From Amycolatopsis sp. NBC_01488 (lineage in GTDB: Bacteria; Actinomycetota; Actinomycetes; Mycobacteriales; Pseudonocardiaceae), in contig NZ_CP109434.1 of the NCBI RefSeq assembly GCF_036227105.1, positions 8,776,501 to 8,840,500 of the forward strand: DNA of 64,000 nucleotides. The letters are read 5' to 3'. Below are positions 56,352 to 64,000 of this stretch, in pieces. The notes below the pieces were generated by a model. The model had not been told where the DNA came from. It saw nothing but the letters and a program-made list of their open reading frames with translations, and did not search any database. Numbering within the stretch: the stretch's first letter is position 1; every line of letters starts with the position of its first letter. Both the position numbers and the translations under genes were made by a program.

Positions 56352-57551
56352 ATGCCCGGTTTCGTGAGATCCCTGCTGCGCCCCGGTGGCTACCGCGGCC
56401 TGCCCTATGCCGTGCTCGGTGCGGCACTGACCGTCCCGGTGGCGCCGTTCGCGATGCCGTGGGCCCTGCTGAGCCCGGCCGGACGGCCGCGCGTCCTGCT
56501 CGCACTGACCGCGCTGGCGGCGTTGCTGGGATTGCTGGGGCTCCTGGGACCGGTGCGGCGGTTCGGCGTCGCCGCCGCGAACGGCCTGCTGGGCACGTCG
56601 CTGCCGTCGCCCGGGCGGGCGCGGTCCGCCTGGCCGGAGCGGCTGCGGTCCGGGGCGTGGCTGGTCCTGCACGCCGGGTTCGGCGGCCTCCTGGTGGTCC
56701 TCGACGGCCTCCTCGCGTTCGGCGTCCTTTCCGTCGCGATGTGGCTGCGCGGCGATCAGGACGAGTTCGTGTTCTTCGGCGTGACCACCGTCGCCGGGTC
56801 GTGGACAGTGCCGGTCGCGATGGTCATGCTCGCGCTTGCGATGGTCGTTACGGTCGCCGCGACCCGGGGCTTCCGGGCCGGCGCCGAAGCCTTGCTGGGC
56901 CCGTCCGCCGCCGAGCGCGCGGCCTTGGCCGAACGCCGCGCCGCCGTGCTGGCCCAGCGCAACCGGCTGGCCCGCGAGCTGCACGACTCGATCGGGCACA
57001 CGCTCACGACGTCGACCATCCAGGCGGCGGCCGCAGCCGACCTGGTCGAGACCGACCCGGCCCAGGCACGGCGGGCACTCGGCACGATCGAAGAAGCGTC
57101 TCGAAGCGCCCTCGAGGACCTCGACCACGTCCTCGGCCTGCTGCGCGAAGAACCCGCCGCGAAGGAGCCGGCGCGGACGCTGACCGAGGTCGACGTCCTC
57201 GCCGTGCGCGCCCGGGAAGCCGGGCTCGACGTCCGGCTGGCCGTCGCCGGGCCGGTCGCCGCGCTGCCCGCGGCGGTGTCGCGCGAGGGGTACCGGATCG
57301 TGCAGGAGGGCCTGACCAACGCGCTGCGGCACGCCGGCCCGGGCGCGGTCGACGTCCGCGTCGAGGCCGGGCCGGACCACCTGGCGATCGTGGTCGTCAA
57401 CGCGCTGCCCGGCGGGTCGCCGCGGCCGGGGCGGCGCGGGCTGGCCGGGCTCGCGGAGCGCGTCGAAGCCCTGCGCGGCGAACTCGACGCCGGCCCGGAC
57501 GGCGAGCGGTGGCGGCTGCGCGCGACCATCCCGCTGCGGACCGGCGCATGA
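56352..57551 (+). CDS. Sensor histidine kinase (HisKA_3 type)
   Basis: 399 residues. About four membrane segments in the first 180 residues, phospho-acceptor histidine in RELHDSIGHT, and a HATPase with VQEGLTNALRHAGPG and GRRGLAGLAERVEALRG. Stop overlaps the response-regulator start (ATGA). Signal unknown; almost no extracytoplasmic loop, so it may sense the membrane. Confidence 0.9.
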   Translation: MPGFVRSLLRPGGYRGLPYAVLGAALTVPVAPFAMPWALLSPAGRPRVLLALTALAALLGLLGLLGPVRRFGVAAANGLLGTSLPSPGRARSAWPERLRSGAWLVLHAGFGGLLVVLDGLLAFGVLSVAMWLRGDQDEFVFFGVTTVAGSWTVPVAMVMLALAMVVTVAATRGFRAGAEALLGPSAAERAALAERRAAVLAQRNRLARELHDSIGHTLTTSTIQAAAAADLVETDPAQARRALGTIEEASRSALEDLDHVLGLLREEPAAKEPARTLTEVDVLAVRAREAGLDVRLAVAGPVAALPAAVSREGYRIVQEGLTNALRHAGPGAVDVRVEAGPDHLAIVVVNALPGGSPRPGRRGLAGLAERVEALRGELDAGPDGERWRLRATIPLRTGA

Positions 57552-58207
57552 CGCCGACCGTGCTGCTGGCCGACGACGAGCCGCTGGTCCGCGCCGGCCT
57601 GCGGGCGCTGCTGGCGCAGCAGGGCATCACCGTGGTCGGCGAGGCGGCCGACGGCGCCGAGGTGCTGCCCGCCGTGCGCCGCACGCGGCCCGACGTCGTG
57701 CTGATGGACGTCCGGATGCCGGGCACGGACGGCATCGCAGCGACCCGGCAGTTGCTCGCCGAACTGGCCGAGCCGCCGAAGGTCCTGGTCGTCACGACGT
57801 TCGACAACGACGACTACGTGCACGAGGCGCTGCTGGCCGGCGCCGGCGGGTTCCTGCTGAAGCGGGCGCGCAAGGAGGAGATCGCGCACGCCGTCCGGAC
57901 CGTCGCCGCCGGGGAGTCGCTGCTGTTCCCCGAGGCGATCCGGCGGCTCGTGAGCGGGCGTCCGCCCGGCGGGAAGTACACGCGGGCGGCGAAGAGGCTC
58001 ACCCGGCGCGAAGCCGAGGTGCTGCGGCTGGTCGCCACCGGACTGTCCAACCAGGACATCGCGGCCGCGCTCGTGATCAGCCTGGAGACGGTGAAGACGC
58101 ACGTGGGCAACATCTTCGGCAAGCTCGGCGCGACCAGCCGCAGCCAGGCCGTGGTCATCGCGTACGAAGCCGGTGTCGTGCACCCGGGGCACCTCGCCGG
58201 TCGATGA
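57548..58207 (+). CDS. NarL/LuxR-family response regulator
   Basis: 219 residues. Receiver with phospho-acceptor D54 (VVLMDVRMPGTDG) and acidic DDE (9-11), and a C-terminal LuxR helix-turn-helix (LTRREAEVLRLVATGLSN, then VISLETVKTHVGNIFGKL). Partner of the preceding kinase. Targets unknown. Followed by a strong hairpin at 58315. Confidence 0.93.
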   Translation: MTPTVLLADDEPLVRAGLRALLAQQGITVVGEAADGAEVLPAVRRTRPDVVLMDVRMPGTDGIAATRQLLAELAEPPKVLVVTTFDNDDYVHEALLAGAGGFLLKRARKEEIAHAVRTVAAGESLLFPEAIRRLVSGRPPGGKYTRAAKRLTRREAEVLRLVATGLSNQDIAAALVISLETVKTHVGNIFGKLGATSRSQAVVIAYEAGVVHPGHLAGR

Positions 58208-58314
58208 CCGACGTGCTCCCGGTCACCCGCGCGAAGCCATGAGTTCGATCAGCGGCGACGTGGCGGTCATGTTCGGCACTCTGAAGCGCGCTCTCCGCGT
58301 GCGCTGACTCGTGG

Positions 58315-58352
58315 TGGGGCAGGCCCCCGGAGCGATCCGGCGGCCTGCCCCA
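58315..58352 (+). terminator. Long hairpin after the two-component operon
   Basis: 17-nt arms 58315-58331 and 58336-58352 pair with one mismatch around GCGA. The preceding 58208-58314 holds no recognised gene. A short stretch (CACTGCCCC) rather than a T-tract follows. Confidence 0.75.
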
Positions 58353-58411
58353 CTGCCCCTGGTGCCGGTGTTCCCTAGGTTGGGGACACCGAGACACCAG
58401 GGGGTTCTTTC

Positions 58412-59524
58412 ATGCGGAAATCCTTGCCCGGCAAACGGATCGTCGCCGTCGGCACGCTCGTCGCGCTCCTCGCGGCGACCACGGCGGCACCGGCGCTCGC
58501 CGCCACGAGCCCGCTCCAGGGCGCGCTCGACACCCTGACCGCCCAGGACGGCGTCCCGGGCACCGAAGCGGTCGTCCAGGACGGCTCGCGGACGCGGGTC
58601 ACGCGCAGCGGCACCGGGGACGTCACCACCGGAAAACCCTTCCCGCGCAACGGCTCCTTCCGCGCGGGCAGCGTCACGAAGTCGTTCGTGGCCACCGTCG
58701 TGCTGCAGCTCGCGGGCGAGGGCCGGGTGCAGCTGGACGCGCCGGTCGAGCGGTACCTGCCGGGCCTGCTCCCCGACCACCGGATCACCGTGCGGCAGCT
58801 GCTTCAGCACACCAGCGGGCTCTACGAATACCTGCGGGACTTCGACCTCACCGACCCGGAAGCCCTGCGCCACCGCGGCGCGGAGCCCGCCGAGCTGGTG
58901 GCGATGGCGGTGCGGCATCCGGCGCTGTTCCCGCCCGGCACGCACTGGTCGTACTCCAACACGAACTACATCGTCGCGGGCATGATCGCCGAACGCGTCA
59001 CCGGGCACGAGCTGGGCGAGGAGATCACCCGCCGGATCACGCGCCCGCTCGGCCTGGCCGACACCTACCTGCCCCGCCGCGGCGATGAGCGCCTGCCGGC
59101 GCCGCACGCCGTCGGCTACACGGCGATCGGTGGGAAGCTGGTGGACTTCAGCGACTTCGACGCGACGATCGCCTGGGCGGCAGGCGGTCTCGTGTCGACG
59201 CCGGCCGACCTCGACCGGTTCTACGGCGCCCTGCTCGGCGGAAAGCTCCTGCACCCGGCCCAGCTGGCCGAGATGCGGCGCACGGTCCCCGCCGCCGAGC
59301 TGGGCATCCCGGGCGCCGCCTACGGCCTGGGGCTGGGCAGCATCCCGCTGTCCTGCGGGCTGTTCTGGGGCCACGAGGGCGGCATCCTCGGCTTCACGAA
59401 CCTGGCGGGAGCAGGCCCGGACGGCCGCCGCGCGACGGTGGTGGTGAACCAGGACCCGGTCCCGGGCGCGGCGAACCAGCACGTCCTCGCCGCCACCGAC
59501 ACCGCCCTCTGCTCGGGCCGGTAG
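58412..59524 (+). CDS. Secreted serine hydrolase, beta-lactamase/D-Ala-D-Ala carboxypeptidase (class C-like) family
   Basis: 370 residues with a signal peptide (1 to about 31, APALA cleavage). Active-site motifs: S87-V-T-K90, Y181-S-N183 and a late HEGG in place of KTG, which is typical of class C-like esterases and DD-peptidases. It may be a DD-carboxypeptidase, esterase or penicillin-recognising enzyme. TAGGTT (58376-58381) is a candidate -10 and GGGGG a Shine-Dalgarno. Confidence 0.9.
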   Translation: MRKSLPGKRIVAVGTLVALLAATTAAPALAATSPLQGALDTLTAQDGVPGTEAVVQDGSRTRVTRSGTGDVTTGKPFPRNGSFRAGSVTKSFVATVVLQLAGEGRVQLDAPVERYLPGLLPDHRITVRQLLQHTSGLYEYLRDFDLTDPEALRHRGAEPAELVAMAVRHPALFPPGTHWSYSNTNYIVAGMIAERVTGHELGEEITRRITRPLGLADTYLPRRGDERLPAPHAVGYTAIGGKLVDFSDFDATIAWAAGGLVSTPADLDRFYGALLGGKLLHPAQLAEMRRTVPAAELGIPGAAYGLGLGSIPLSCGLFWGHEGGILGFTNLAGAGPDGRRATVVVNQDPVPGAANQHVLAATDTALCSGR

Positions 59525-59531
59525 GCCCCGA

Positions 59532-59569
59532 AACTGTCGGTGCCTGCCGGTAACGTGGAAAACGGGGGG
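59532..59569 (+). repeat. Orphan PafBC-type promoter repeat, copy C
   Basis: TGTCGGTG (59535-59542), 8-nt spacer, TAACGT (59551-59556), then GGAAAACGGGGGG, followed by a GC-only run. Immediately after the serine hydrolase stop; a transcript would run antisense to the flavoprotein gene. Confidence 0.7.
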
Positions 59570-59600
59570 CGCCCCCGCGGCCCGGCCCGGCCCGGCCCGC

Positions 59601-60098
59601 TCAGTGGAGCAGGTCCAGCACCTCGGTCCACGGCCGCCGGATGTCGAGGCGGTGCAGCGTCACGCCGGCGCCCGCGAGGGTGTCGAGGTGGCGCTGCCAC
59701 GCCGGGTGGTGCACCCGGGTGTCCTGGATCTGGTACGCCACCACGATCGTGATCCCGGGCGCGCCGAGGACGTCACCGAGCACGGTCAGCGCCTGGTTGT
59801 CCGCGATGCCCAGCGCCAGCTTCGCGACCGAGTTGGCCGACGCCGGGGCGAAGAGGAACACCTCCGGGTCCGGGTGCGGCCGCGGCTCCCCCGGCAGCCG
59901 CGAGACACCGCGGACCGGCAGGTCGGTGCCCGCGGCGACGTCGTCGAGGCCGCCGGTGGACGCCAGCCAGCGCATCGCGGTCGGCGTCAGCGTGATCGCC
60001 GGCCGCCAGCCGCGGACCGCGGCGGGGTTCACCAGCTCGGCGGCGAACCGGGTGTCCAGCCCGCCGCACGAGCTCGCGATCAGGCCGAGATCTCTCAC
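59601..60098 (-). CDS. Flavoprotein (PPC-decarboxylase-like fold)
   Basis: 165 residues with the flavoprotein fold: LGLIASSCGG at the N-terminus, a central PEVFLFAPASANSVAKLALGIADN (Asn-rich FMN-binding turn) and the C-terminal half. Family members include phosphopantothenoylcysteine decarboxylase and lantibiotic decarboxylases; the substrate here is unknown. GTG overlaps the rsmB stop (GTGA). Confidence 0.8.
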   Translation of the reverse strand: MRDLGLIASSCGGLDTRFAAELVNPAAVRGWRPAITLTPTAMRWLASTGGLDDVAAGTDLPVRGVSRLPGEPRPHPDPEVFLFAPASANSVAKLALGIADNQALTVLGDVLGAPGITIVVAYQIQDTRVHHPAWQRHLDTLAGAGVTLHRLDIRRPWTEVLDLLH

Positions 60099-61519
60099 GG
60101 CTTGCGCAGCACGGCGCAGAACATCGCGTCCGTGCCGTGGCGGTGCGGCCAGAGCTGCACGTACGGCCCGTCGCCCAGCTCCGGCACGCCCGGGAACAGC
60201 TCGCGCGCGTCCAGCACCTCGGCCTTGAGCCGCCGCGCCGTCTCCCCGATCACGCCCTCGGTCTCGGCGAGGTGCGGCGAGCAGACGACGTAGGTGAGCG
60301 CGCCGCCCGGCCGCAGCAGCGCGTAGGCCGCGGTGATCAGCTCGCCCTGCAGCTTGGTCAGGTCCGCGACGTCCGACGGCTTGCGGCGCCAGCGCGCCTC
60401 CGGCCGCCGCCGCAGCGCGCCGAGCCCGCTGCACGGCGCGTCCACCAGGATCCGGTCGTAGCCCGGCTCGAGACCGCTTTCACGGCCGTCGGCGACATGC
60501 ACCTTCACCGGCAGGCCGCCCGTGGCCTTCTCGACGAGCTTCGCGCGGTGCGGCGCCTTCTCGACGGCGTCCACCCTCGCCCCGCTCATCGCCGCCAGCG
60601 CGCCGAGCAGCGCGGCCTTGCCGCCGGGGCCGGCGCAGAGGTCGAGCCAGCGCTCGTCGGAGCCCTGGAGGGGCACCTTCGTCGCGGCGATCGCGCACAG
60701 CTGGCTGCCTTCGTCCTGCACCGCGGCCAGCCGCTCGCGCACCGGCTCGGCGTCGGCCGGGTCACCGGCGCCGGCGGGCAGCCGGACGCCGTAGGGCGAG
60801 TACGGCGCCGGGTCGCCGCCGGTGATCGCGGCCAGCTCGTCGGCGCTGATCTCGCCGGGCCGGGCGACCAGGTGCACTTCGGGCCGGACGTCGTCGGCCT
60901 CCAACGCCGCTTTCAGTCCCGCGCCCTTGTCCCCCAGCGCTTCGGCGAACGAGCGGGCGATCCAGCGCGGGTGCGCGGTGCGCAGCGCGTAGGCGCCGAT
61001 CGGGTCGGCGCCCTCGTCCGGCGCCAGCTCGTCCAGCCACGCGGTCTCGTCCTTTTCGGACACCTTGCGCATGATCGCGTTCGCGAAACCCGTGGCCCAC
61101 GAACCGGCTTCCGCGCGGACGAGGTCCACAGTGGACGTCACGGCGGCGTGCTCCGGGATCCGCGTGCGCAGCAGCTGGTAGGCGCCGAGGCGCAGCGCGT
61201 CGAGCACGGCCGGGTCGGTCTGCGAGAGCGGACGCTCGGCGCAGGCGGCGATGACGGCGTCGAGCAGGCCCTGCGCCCGCGAAGCGCCGTACGCGAGTTC
61301 AGTGGCCAGCGCCGCGTCCCGGCCGGTGATCCGCCGCTCACGCAGCAGGTCCGGCAGGACGAGGTTGGCGTAGGCGTCCTTCGTCCGCACGGCCGCGAGG
61401 ACGTCGAACGCGGCCTGCCGGGCCGGGTCCACCTCCGGCGGGCGGCGCGGGCCTTCCTTGCGCGGGGCCGGGCGGCCTCGTTGCGGCCGTGACGGACGTC
61501 GTTCCCTGTGGTCGTTCAC
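60095..61519 (-). CDS. rsmB: 16S rRNA m5C967 methyltransferase RsmB
   Basis: 474 residues. N-terminal NusB-like RNA-binding domain (after a basic, low-complexity tail to about residue 35), SAM motif DLCAGPGGKAALLG, and the two catalytic cysteines in DAPCSGLGALRRRPE and YVVCSPH. GTG overlaps the fmt stop (GTGA). Same order fmt-rsmB-rpe as in mycobacteria, here separated by inserted genes. Confidence 0.93.
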   Translation of the reverse strand: MNDHRERRPSRPQRGRPAPRKEGPRRPPEVDPARQAAFDVLAAVRTKDAYANLVLPDLLRERRITGRDAALATELAYGASRAQGLLDAVIAACAERPLSQTDPAVLDALRLGAYQLLRTRIPEHAAVTSTVDLVRAEAGSWATGFANAIMRKVSEKDETAWLDELAPDEGADPIGAYALRTAHPRWIARSFAEALGDKGAGLKAALEADDVRPEVHLVARPGEISADELAAITGGDPAPYSPYGVRLPAGAGDPADAEPVRERLAAVQDEGSQLCAIAATKVPLQGSDERWLDLCAGPGGKAALLGALAAMSGARVDAVEKAPHRAKLVEKATGGLPVKVHVADGRESGLEPGYDRILVDAPCSGLGALRRRPEARWRRKPSDVADLTKLQGELITAAYALLRPGGALTYVVCSPHLAETEGVIGETARRLKAEVLDARELFPGVPELGDGPYVQLWPHRHGTDAMFCAVLRKP

Positions 61520-62442
61520 CGGAGGCGCTCTCCCTGGTCGATCCTCGTACCGCGCGCCCAGTCGGTGGCCGCCATCCGTTTCTTGCCGGGTGCCTGGACC
61601 TCGCCGAGCCGCAACGGCTTCGTCGCCGTCCCGACCAGCACCCGCTTGCGTTCGACCACGATCTCCCCCGGCGGCGGGCCGGGCTCGTCGAGCACCGTGA
61701 CCGGGCCGAGCTTGATCCGCTCGCCGCGGAACTCCGCCCACGCGCCCGGCTCCGGGGTGACCGACCGGATCTGCCGGTCGACCGCCGAGGCCGGATCGGC
61801 GAAGGACACCCGAGCGTCCTCGACGGTCACCTTCGGCGCGTAGCTGATGCCCTCGGCGGGCTGCTCGCGCGCGACCAGGCTGCCGTCGGCCAGACCGTCC
61901 ATGGTGGACAGCAGCAGCTTGGCGCCGGACTCCGCGAGCCGCCCGAGCAGACCGCCCGCCGTGTCGGTCGCGCCGATCGTCTCGGTGACGACGCCGTAGA
62001 CCGGGCCCGCGTCCAGCTCCTTGACGATCCGGAAGGTCGACGCGCCGGTGATCTCGTCGCCGGCGCGGATCGCGGCCTGCACCGGCGCCGCGCCGCGCCA
62101 CGCGGGCAGCAGCGAGAAGTGCAGGTTCACCCAGCCGAGGCGCGGGATGTCGAGGGCCGCCTGCGGCAGCAACGCACCGTAGGCGACGACCGGGCAGGCG
62201 TCCGGCGCCAGCTCGGCCAGGCGGGCGAGGAAGGCCGGGTCGCCGGCGCGCGCGGGCGTCAGGACCTCGATGCCGTGCTCGTCGGCGAGGGCGCCGACCG
62301 GCGAGCGGACGACGCGGCGGCCGCGCCCGGCCTGGGCATCGGGCCGGGTGACGACGGCGGCGACCTCGTGCCGGCCGGAGTCGAGCAGGGCGCGCAGCGC
62401 GGGGACGGCCGGGTCGGGGGTGCCGGCGAAGACGAGCTTCAT
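61516..62442 (-). CDS. fmt: Methionyl-tRNA formyltransferase
   Basis: 308 residues. The formyl-transfer core NLHFSLLPAWRGAAPVQAAI contains the catalytic Asn-His, with the Asp in AGDEITGAS; the C-terminal OB-like domain binds tRNA. Formylates initiator Met-tRNA. ATG with GGTGAG upstream. Confidence 0.95.
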   Translation of the reverse strand: MKLVFAGTPDPAVPALRALLDSGRHEVAAVVTRPDAQAGRGRRVVRSPVGALADEHGIEVLTPARAGDPAFLARLAELAPDACPVVAYGALLPQAALDIPRLGWVNLHFSLLPAWRGAAPVQAAIRAGDEITGASTFRIVKELDAGPVYGVVTETIGATDTAGGLLGRLAESGAKLLLSTMDGLADGSLVAREQPAEGISYAPKVTVEDARVSFADPASAVDRQIRSVTPEPGAWAEFRGERIKLGPVTVLDEPGPPPGEIVVERKRVLVGTATKPLRLGEVQAPGKKRMAATDWARGTRIDQGERLR

Positions 62443-62491
62443 CGGCTCACCCCCGATGGGGAGGGTTCAGGTGGCTGGAACATCGGGCCTG

Positions 62492-62497
62492 AGTCTA
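62492..62497 (-). promoter_or_regulatory. Candidate -10 of fmt
   Basis: TAGACT on the minus strand, about 50 nt before the fmt ATG, within the 300-nt gap 62443-62758. Confidence 0.35.
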
Positions 62498-62527
62498 GAA
62501 GGCCCGCTCCAGCAGGGCGCGCCGTGG

Positions 62528-62556
62528 TTGTCCACACCCTCGCCGTGATGTGGACA
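62528..62556. promoter_or_regulatory. Pair of inverted DnaA-box-like sites
   Basis: TTGTCCACA (62528-62536) equals the actinobacterial DnaA-box consensus; TGTGGACA (62549-62556) is the reverse-oriented 8/9 match. Only two sites, so not an origin; may be titration sites or chance. Confidence 0.35.
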
Positions 62557-62589
62557 CCCAGCTCCCGCGACGGGCCTTTCCCGGCCTTC

Positions 62590-62611
62590 CGTCGGCGACC
62601 ACCGATACGCT
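62590..62611 (+). promoter_or_regulatory. Degenerate PafBC-type promoter of a short transcript
   Basis: CGTCGGCG (62590-62597), 8-nt spacer, TACGCT (62606-62611). 6 of 8 positions match the -35 side. Directs a short plus-strand unit that ends at the hairpin 62720-62749. Confidence 0.35.
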
Positions 62612-62661
62612 GGACTGGGGACGCCCCCGGAGAGGGTGGGGGCTGCGTTGGGGTCTCCGGG

Positions 62662-62724
62662 GTGTTCGAGAAGGCCGAATTCGTGCCGAAGACGCAGTGC
62701 ATCCGCAGGGCGCTCGAAGCCTGA
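62662..62724 (+). CDS. Possible 20-residue peptide
   Basis: GTG VFEKAEFVPKTQCIRRALEA stop. It lies between a TACGCT box and a perfect terminator whose stem overlaps its stop codon. No good Shine-Dalgarno; coding status is unproven and a small RNA is as likely. Confidence 0.3.
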   Translation: MFEKAEFVPKTQCIRRALEA

Positions 62725-62749
62725 GCCGGCGGTCTCCCGCCGGCTCAGG
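62720..62749. terminator. 13-bp bidirectional terminator before ggt
   Basis: Arms 62720-62732 and 62737-62749 pair perfectly (CCTGAGCCGGCGG) around TCTC. Positioned between the plus-strand small unit and the convergent ggt gene. Confidence 0.85.
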
Positions 62750-62758
62750 GCCTCCGTG

Positions 62759-64000
62759 CTACCAGCGCGCGGGCCACACCACCTGGGCCGCGCCGGACCC
62801 GCGCCGGACCGGTTCCGCCGCCGCCAGCCAGCGGCCGTCGCGCAGGCGCTCCACGCCCGTCGCCGCGCCGATCTCCGCCGGGGCCGTCGAGAAGCCCTGA
62901 CCTCTCGCCTTCAGCACCGCCGTCTCCGGCTGGTCCAGGAACTGCTGCTCCACCTGGGCCTGCGCCGAGTTCCGCTGCGACGCCCGCGGTGCCGCGATCG
63001 CGTCCTCCAGCGACAGCCCGCGGTCGAGGCGGCCGAGGATCACCTGCAGGACCGTCGTGATGATCGACGCGCCACCCGGCGAGCCGGTCGCGAAGAACGG
63101 GCGGCCGTCCTTCAGCACGATCGTCGGCGCCATCGACGAGCGCGGCCGCTTGCCCGGGCCGGGCAGGTTCGGGTCGGGCACGCCCGGCGTCACCGGCGTG
63201 AAGGAGAAGTCGGTGAGCTCGTTGTTGAGCAGGAACCCGCGGCCCGGCACGACCATGCCGCTGCCACCCTCCTGCTCGATGGTCAGCGTGTAGGCGACGA
63301 CGTTGCCCCACTTGTCGGCGACCGTCAGGTGCGTGGTGTTCTCCCCCTCGTACGGCGTCGGCGCGCCCGTGGTGCCCGCCGCGCACGGCGTCGGGTGCCG
63401 CGGGTCGGCCGGGGCGACCGGGCTGGTCGCGGCCTTGTCCTTCGAGATCAGGCACGCCCGGGTGTCGGCGAAGCGCTGGCTCAGCAGTTCCTTGGCCGGG
63501 ACGTCAATCACGGCCGGGTCGCCGATCCAGCGGTTGCGGTCGGCGAACGCGAACCGCGTCGACTCCAGGAAGTACTGCAGGTAGTCGGCCTTGCTCGCGT
63601 GCTTCAGGTCGAAGTTCTCGAGGATGTTGAGCGCTTCGCCGACCGTGAGCCCACCCGAAGACGGCGCCGGCATGCCGTAGACGTCGAGGCCCTCGTAGGT
63701 CGCGTGGGTCGGGGTGCGCTCGATGGCGCGGTAGGCGGCGATGTCCGCGGCGGTCAGCTTGCCGGGGCGCACGTTCAGCGTCGAGGCCGGATCCTTCGGC
63801 GGCTGCTGGACGGTCTTCGCGATGTCCGCGCCGATCGGGCCCTTGTAGAGGGCGTCGACGCCGTTGCGCTCGAGCTGCGCGTAGGTGTCCGCGAGGTCGG
63901 GGTTCCGGAAGACGGTCCCGGGCGACGGCGGTGCGCCGCCCGGCAGGTACAGCGACCGCGTCGAGGGGAACGCCGCGAACCGCGCGGCGTTGTTCGCGAC
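62759..64000 (-). CDS. ggt: Gamma-glutamyltransferase, N-terminal part missing
   Basis: Open to the right edge; 413 residues visible. The C-terminal half has the autoprocessing and nucleophile site in ENTTHLTVADKWGNVVAYT, GSGMVVPGRGFLLNNELTDF, and GSPGGASIITTVLQVILG, diagnostic of GGT. The visible upstream part (YKGPIGADIAKTVQ) is the large-subunit region. It hydrolyses or transfers gamma-glutamyl groups, normally outside the cytoplasm; the signal peptide is beyond the window. Confidence 0.93.
   Translation of the reverse strand, partial: VANNAARFAAFPSTRSLYLPGGAPPSPGTVFRNPDLADTYAQLERNGVDALYKGPIGADIAKTVQQPPKDPASTLNVRPGKLTAADIAAYRAIERTPTHATYEGLDVYGMPAPSSGGLTVGEALNILENFDLKHASKADYLQYFLESTRFAFADRNRWIGDPAVIDVPAKELLSQRFADTRACLISKDKAATSPVAPADPRHPTPCAAGTTGAPTPYEGENTTHLTVADKWGNVVAYTLTIEQEGGSGMVVPGRGFLLNNELTDFSFTPVTPGVPDPNLPGPGKRPRSSMAPTIVLKDGRPFFATGSPGGASIITTVLQVILGRLDRGLSLEDAIAAPRASQRNSAQAQVEQQFLDQPETAVLKARGQGFSTAPAEIGAATGVERLRDGRWLAAAEPVRRGSGAAQVVWPARW

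Noticed and set aside
62528..62556. Replication origin
   Set aside because: Only two DnaA-like boxes, no AT-rich region, no dnaA/dnaN neighbourhood.

Overview
High GC content, GTG starts, many leaderless-type promoters and gene content all point to an actinobacterium of the Pseudonocardiales; Amycolatopsis is my best guess. The window is mostly one long conserved chromosomal block. From memory, its gene order matches, in reverse, the Mycobacterium tuberculosis run from fmt (Rv1406) to mptB (Rv1459c), with lineage-specific genes inserted.

Left part (1-19.6 kb): the end of an MptB-like mannosyltransferase, an ABC-2 exporter, heme A synthase ctaA, an acyl desaturase, an ATP-grasp pair, quinone oxidoreductase, an FKBP lipoprotein behind a HelD/HelR-type RNA polymerase motor, and ctaB. 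Divergent from ctaB runs the pentose phosphate operon tkt-tal-pgi-zwf-opcA-pgl, whose last four junctions are 4-nt stop/start overlaps. ctaA and ctaB supply heme A for cytochrome oxidase; zwf-opcA-pgl plus tkt-tal generate NADPH and pentoses.

Middle (19.8-27.4 kb): a TetR/FAD-monooxygenase pair, an orphan sensor kinase, a 450-nt non-coding stretch rich in repeats, then rbpA, secG and the lower glycolytic operon gap-pgk-tpiA.

Accessory segment (27.7-45.2 kb): an AlkZ/YcaQ-superfamily protein, LysE exporter, ArsR, an F420-type oxidoreductase, a three-gene MukBEF/Wadjet-like SMC operon with no nuclease subunit and unusual ATPase motifs, a PPOX protein, HemF, a secreted CBM-FN3-FN3-PQQ dehydrogenase-PEBP fusion, TetR with a sterol-desaturase-type enzyme, and gpgS. 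This is where the window departs most from the conserved order.

Right part (45.3-64 kb): whiA-yvcK-rapZ-uvrC, a secreted trypsin-like protease, xthA, a lipoprotein with a SecD-P1-head-like domain, a PH-type membrane protein, the riboflavin genes rpe-ribE-ribBA-ribH (no ribD), a NarL-type two-component system, a secreted serine hydrolase, flavoprotein-rsmB-fmt, and a truncated gamma-glutamyltransferase.

Two regulatory themes stand out. Many transcription-unit heads have a TANNNT box 6-8 nt before the start codon, predicting leaderless mRNAs. A RecA-NDp/PafBC-type motif (TGTCGGTG-N8-TANNNT) precedes uvrC, xthA (degenerate) and the AlkZ-like gene, and also occurs as three orphan copies with conserved downstream sequence but no gene to drive. 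No tRNA, rRNA, CRISPR array, insertion sequence or prophage gene was seen.
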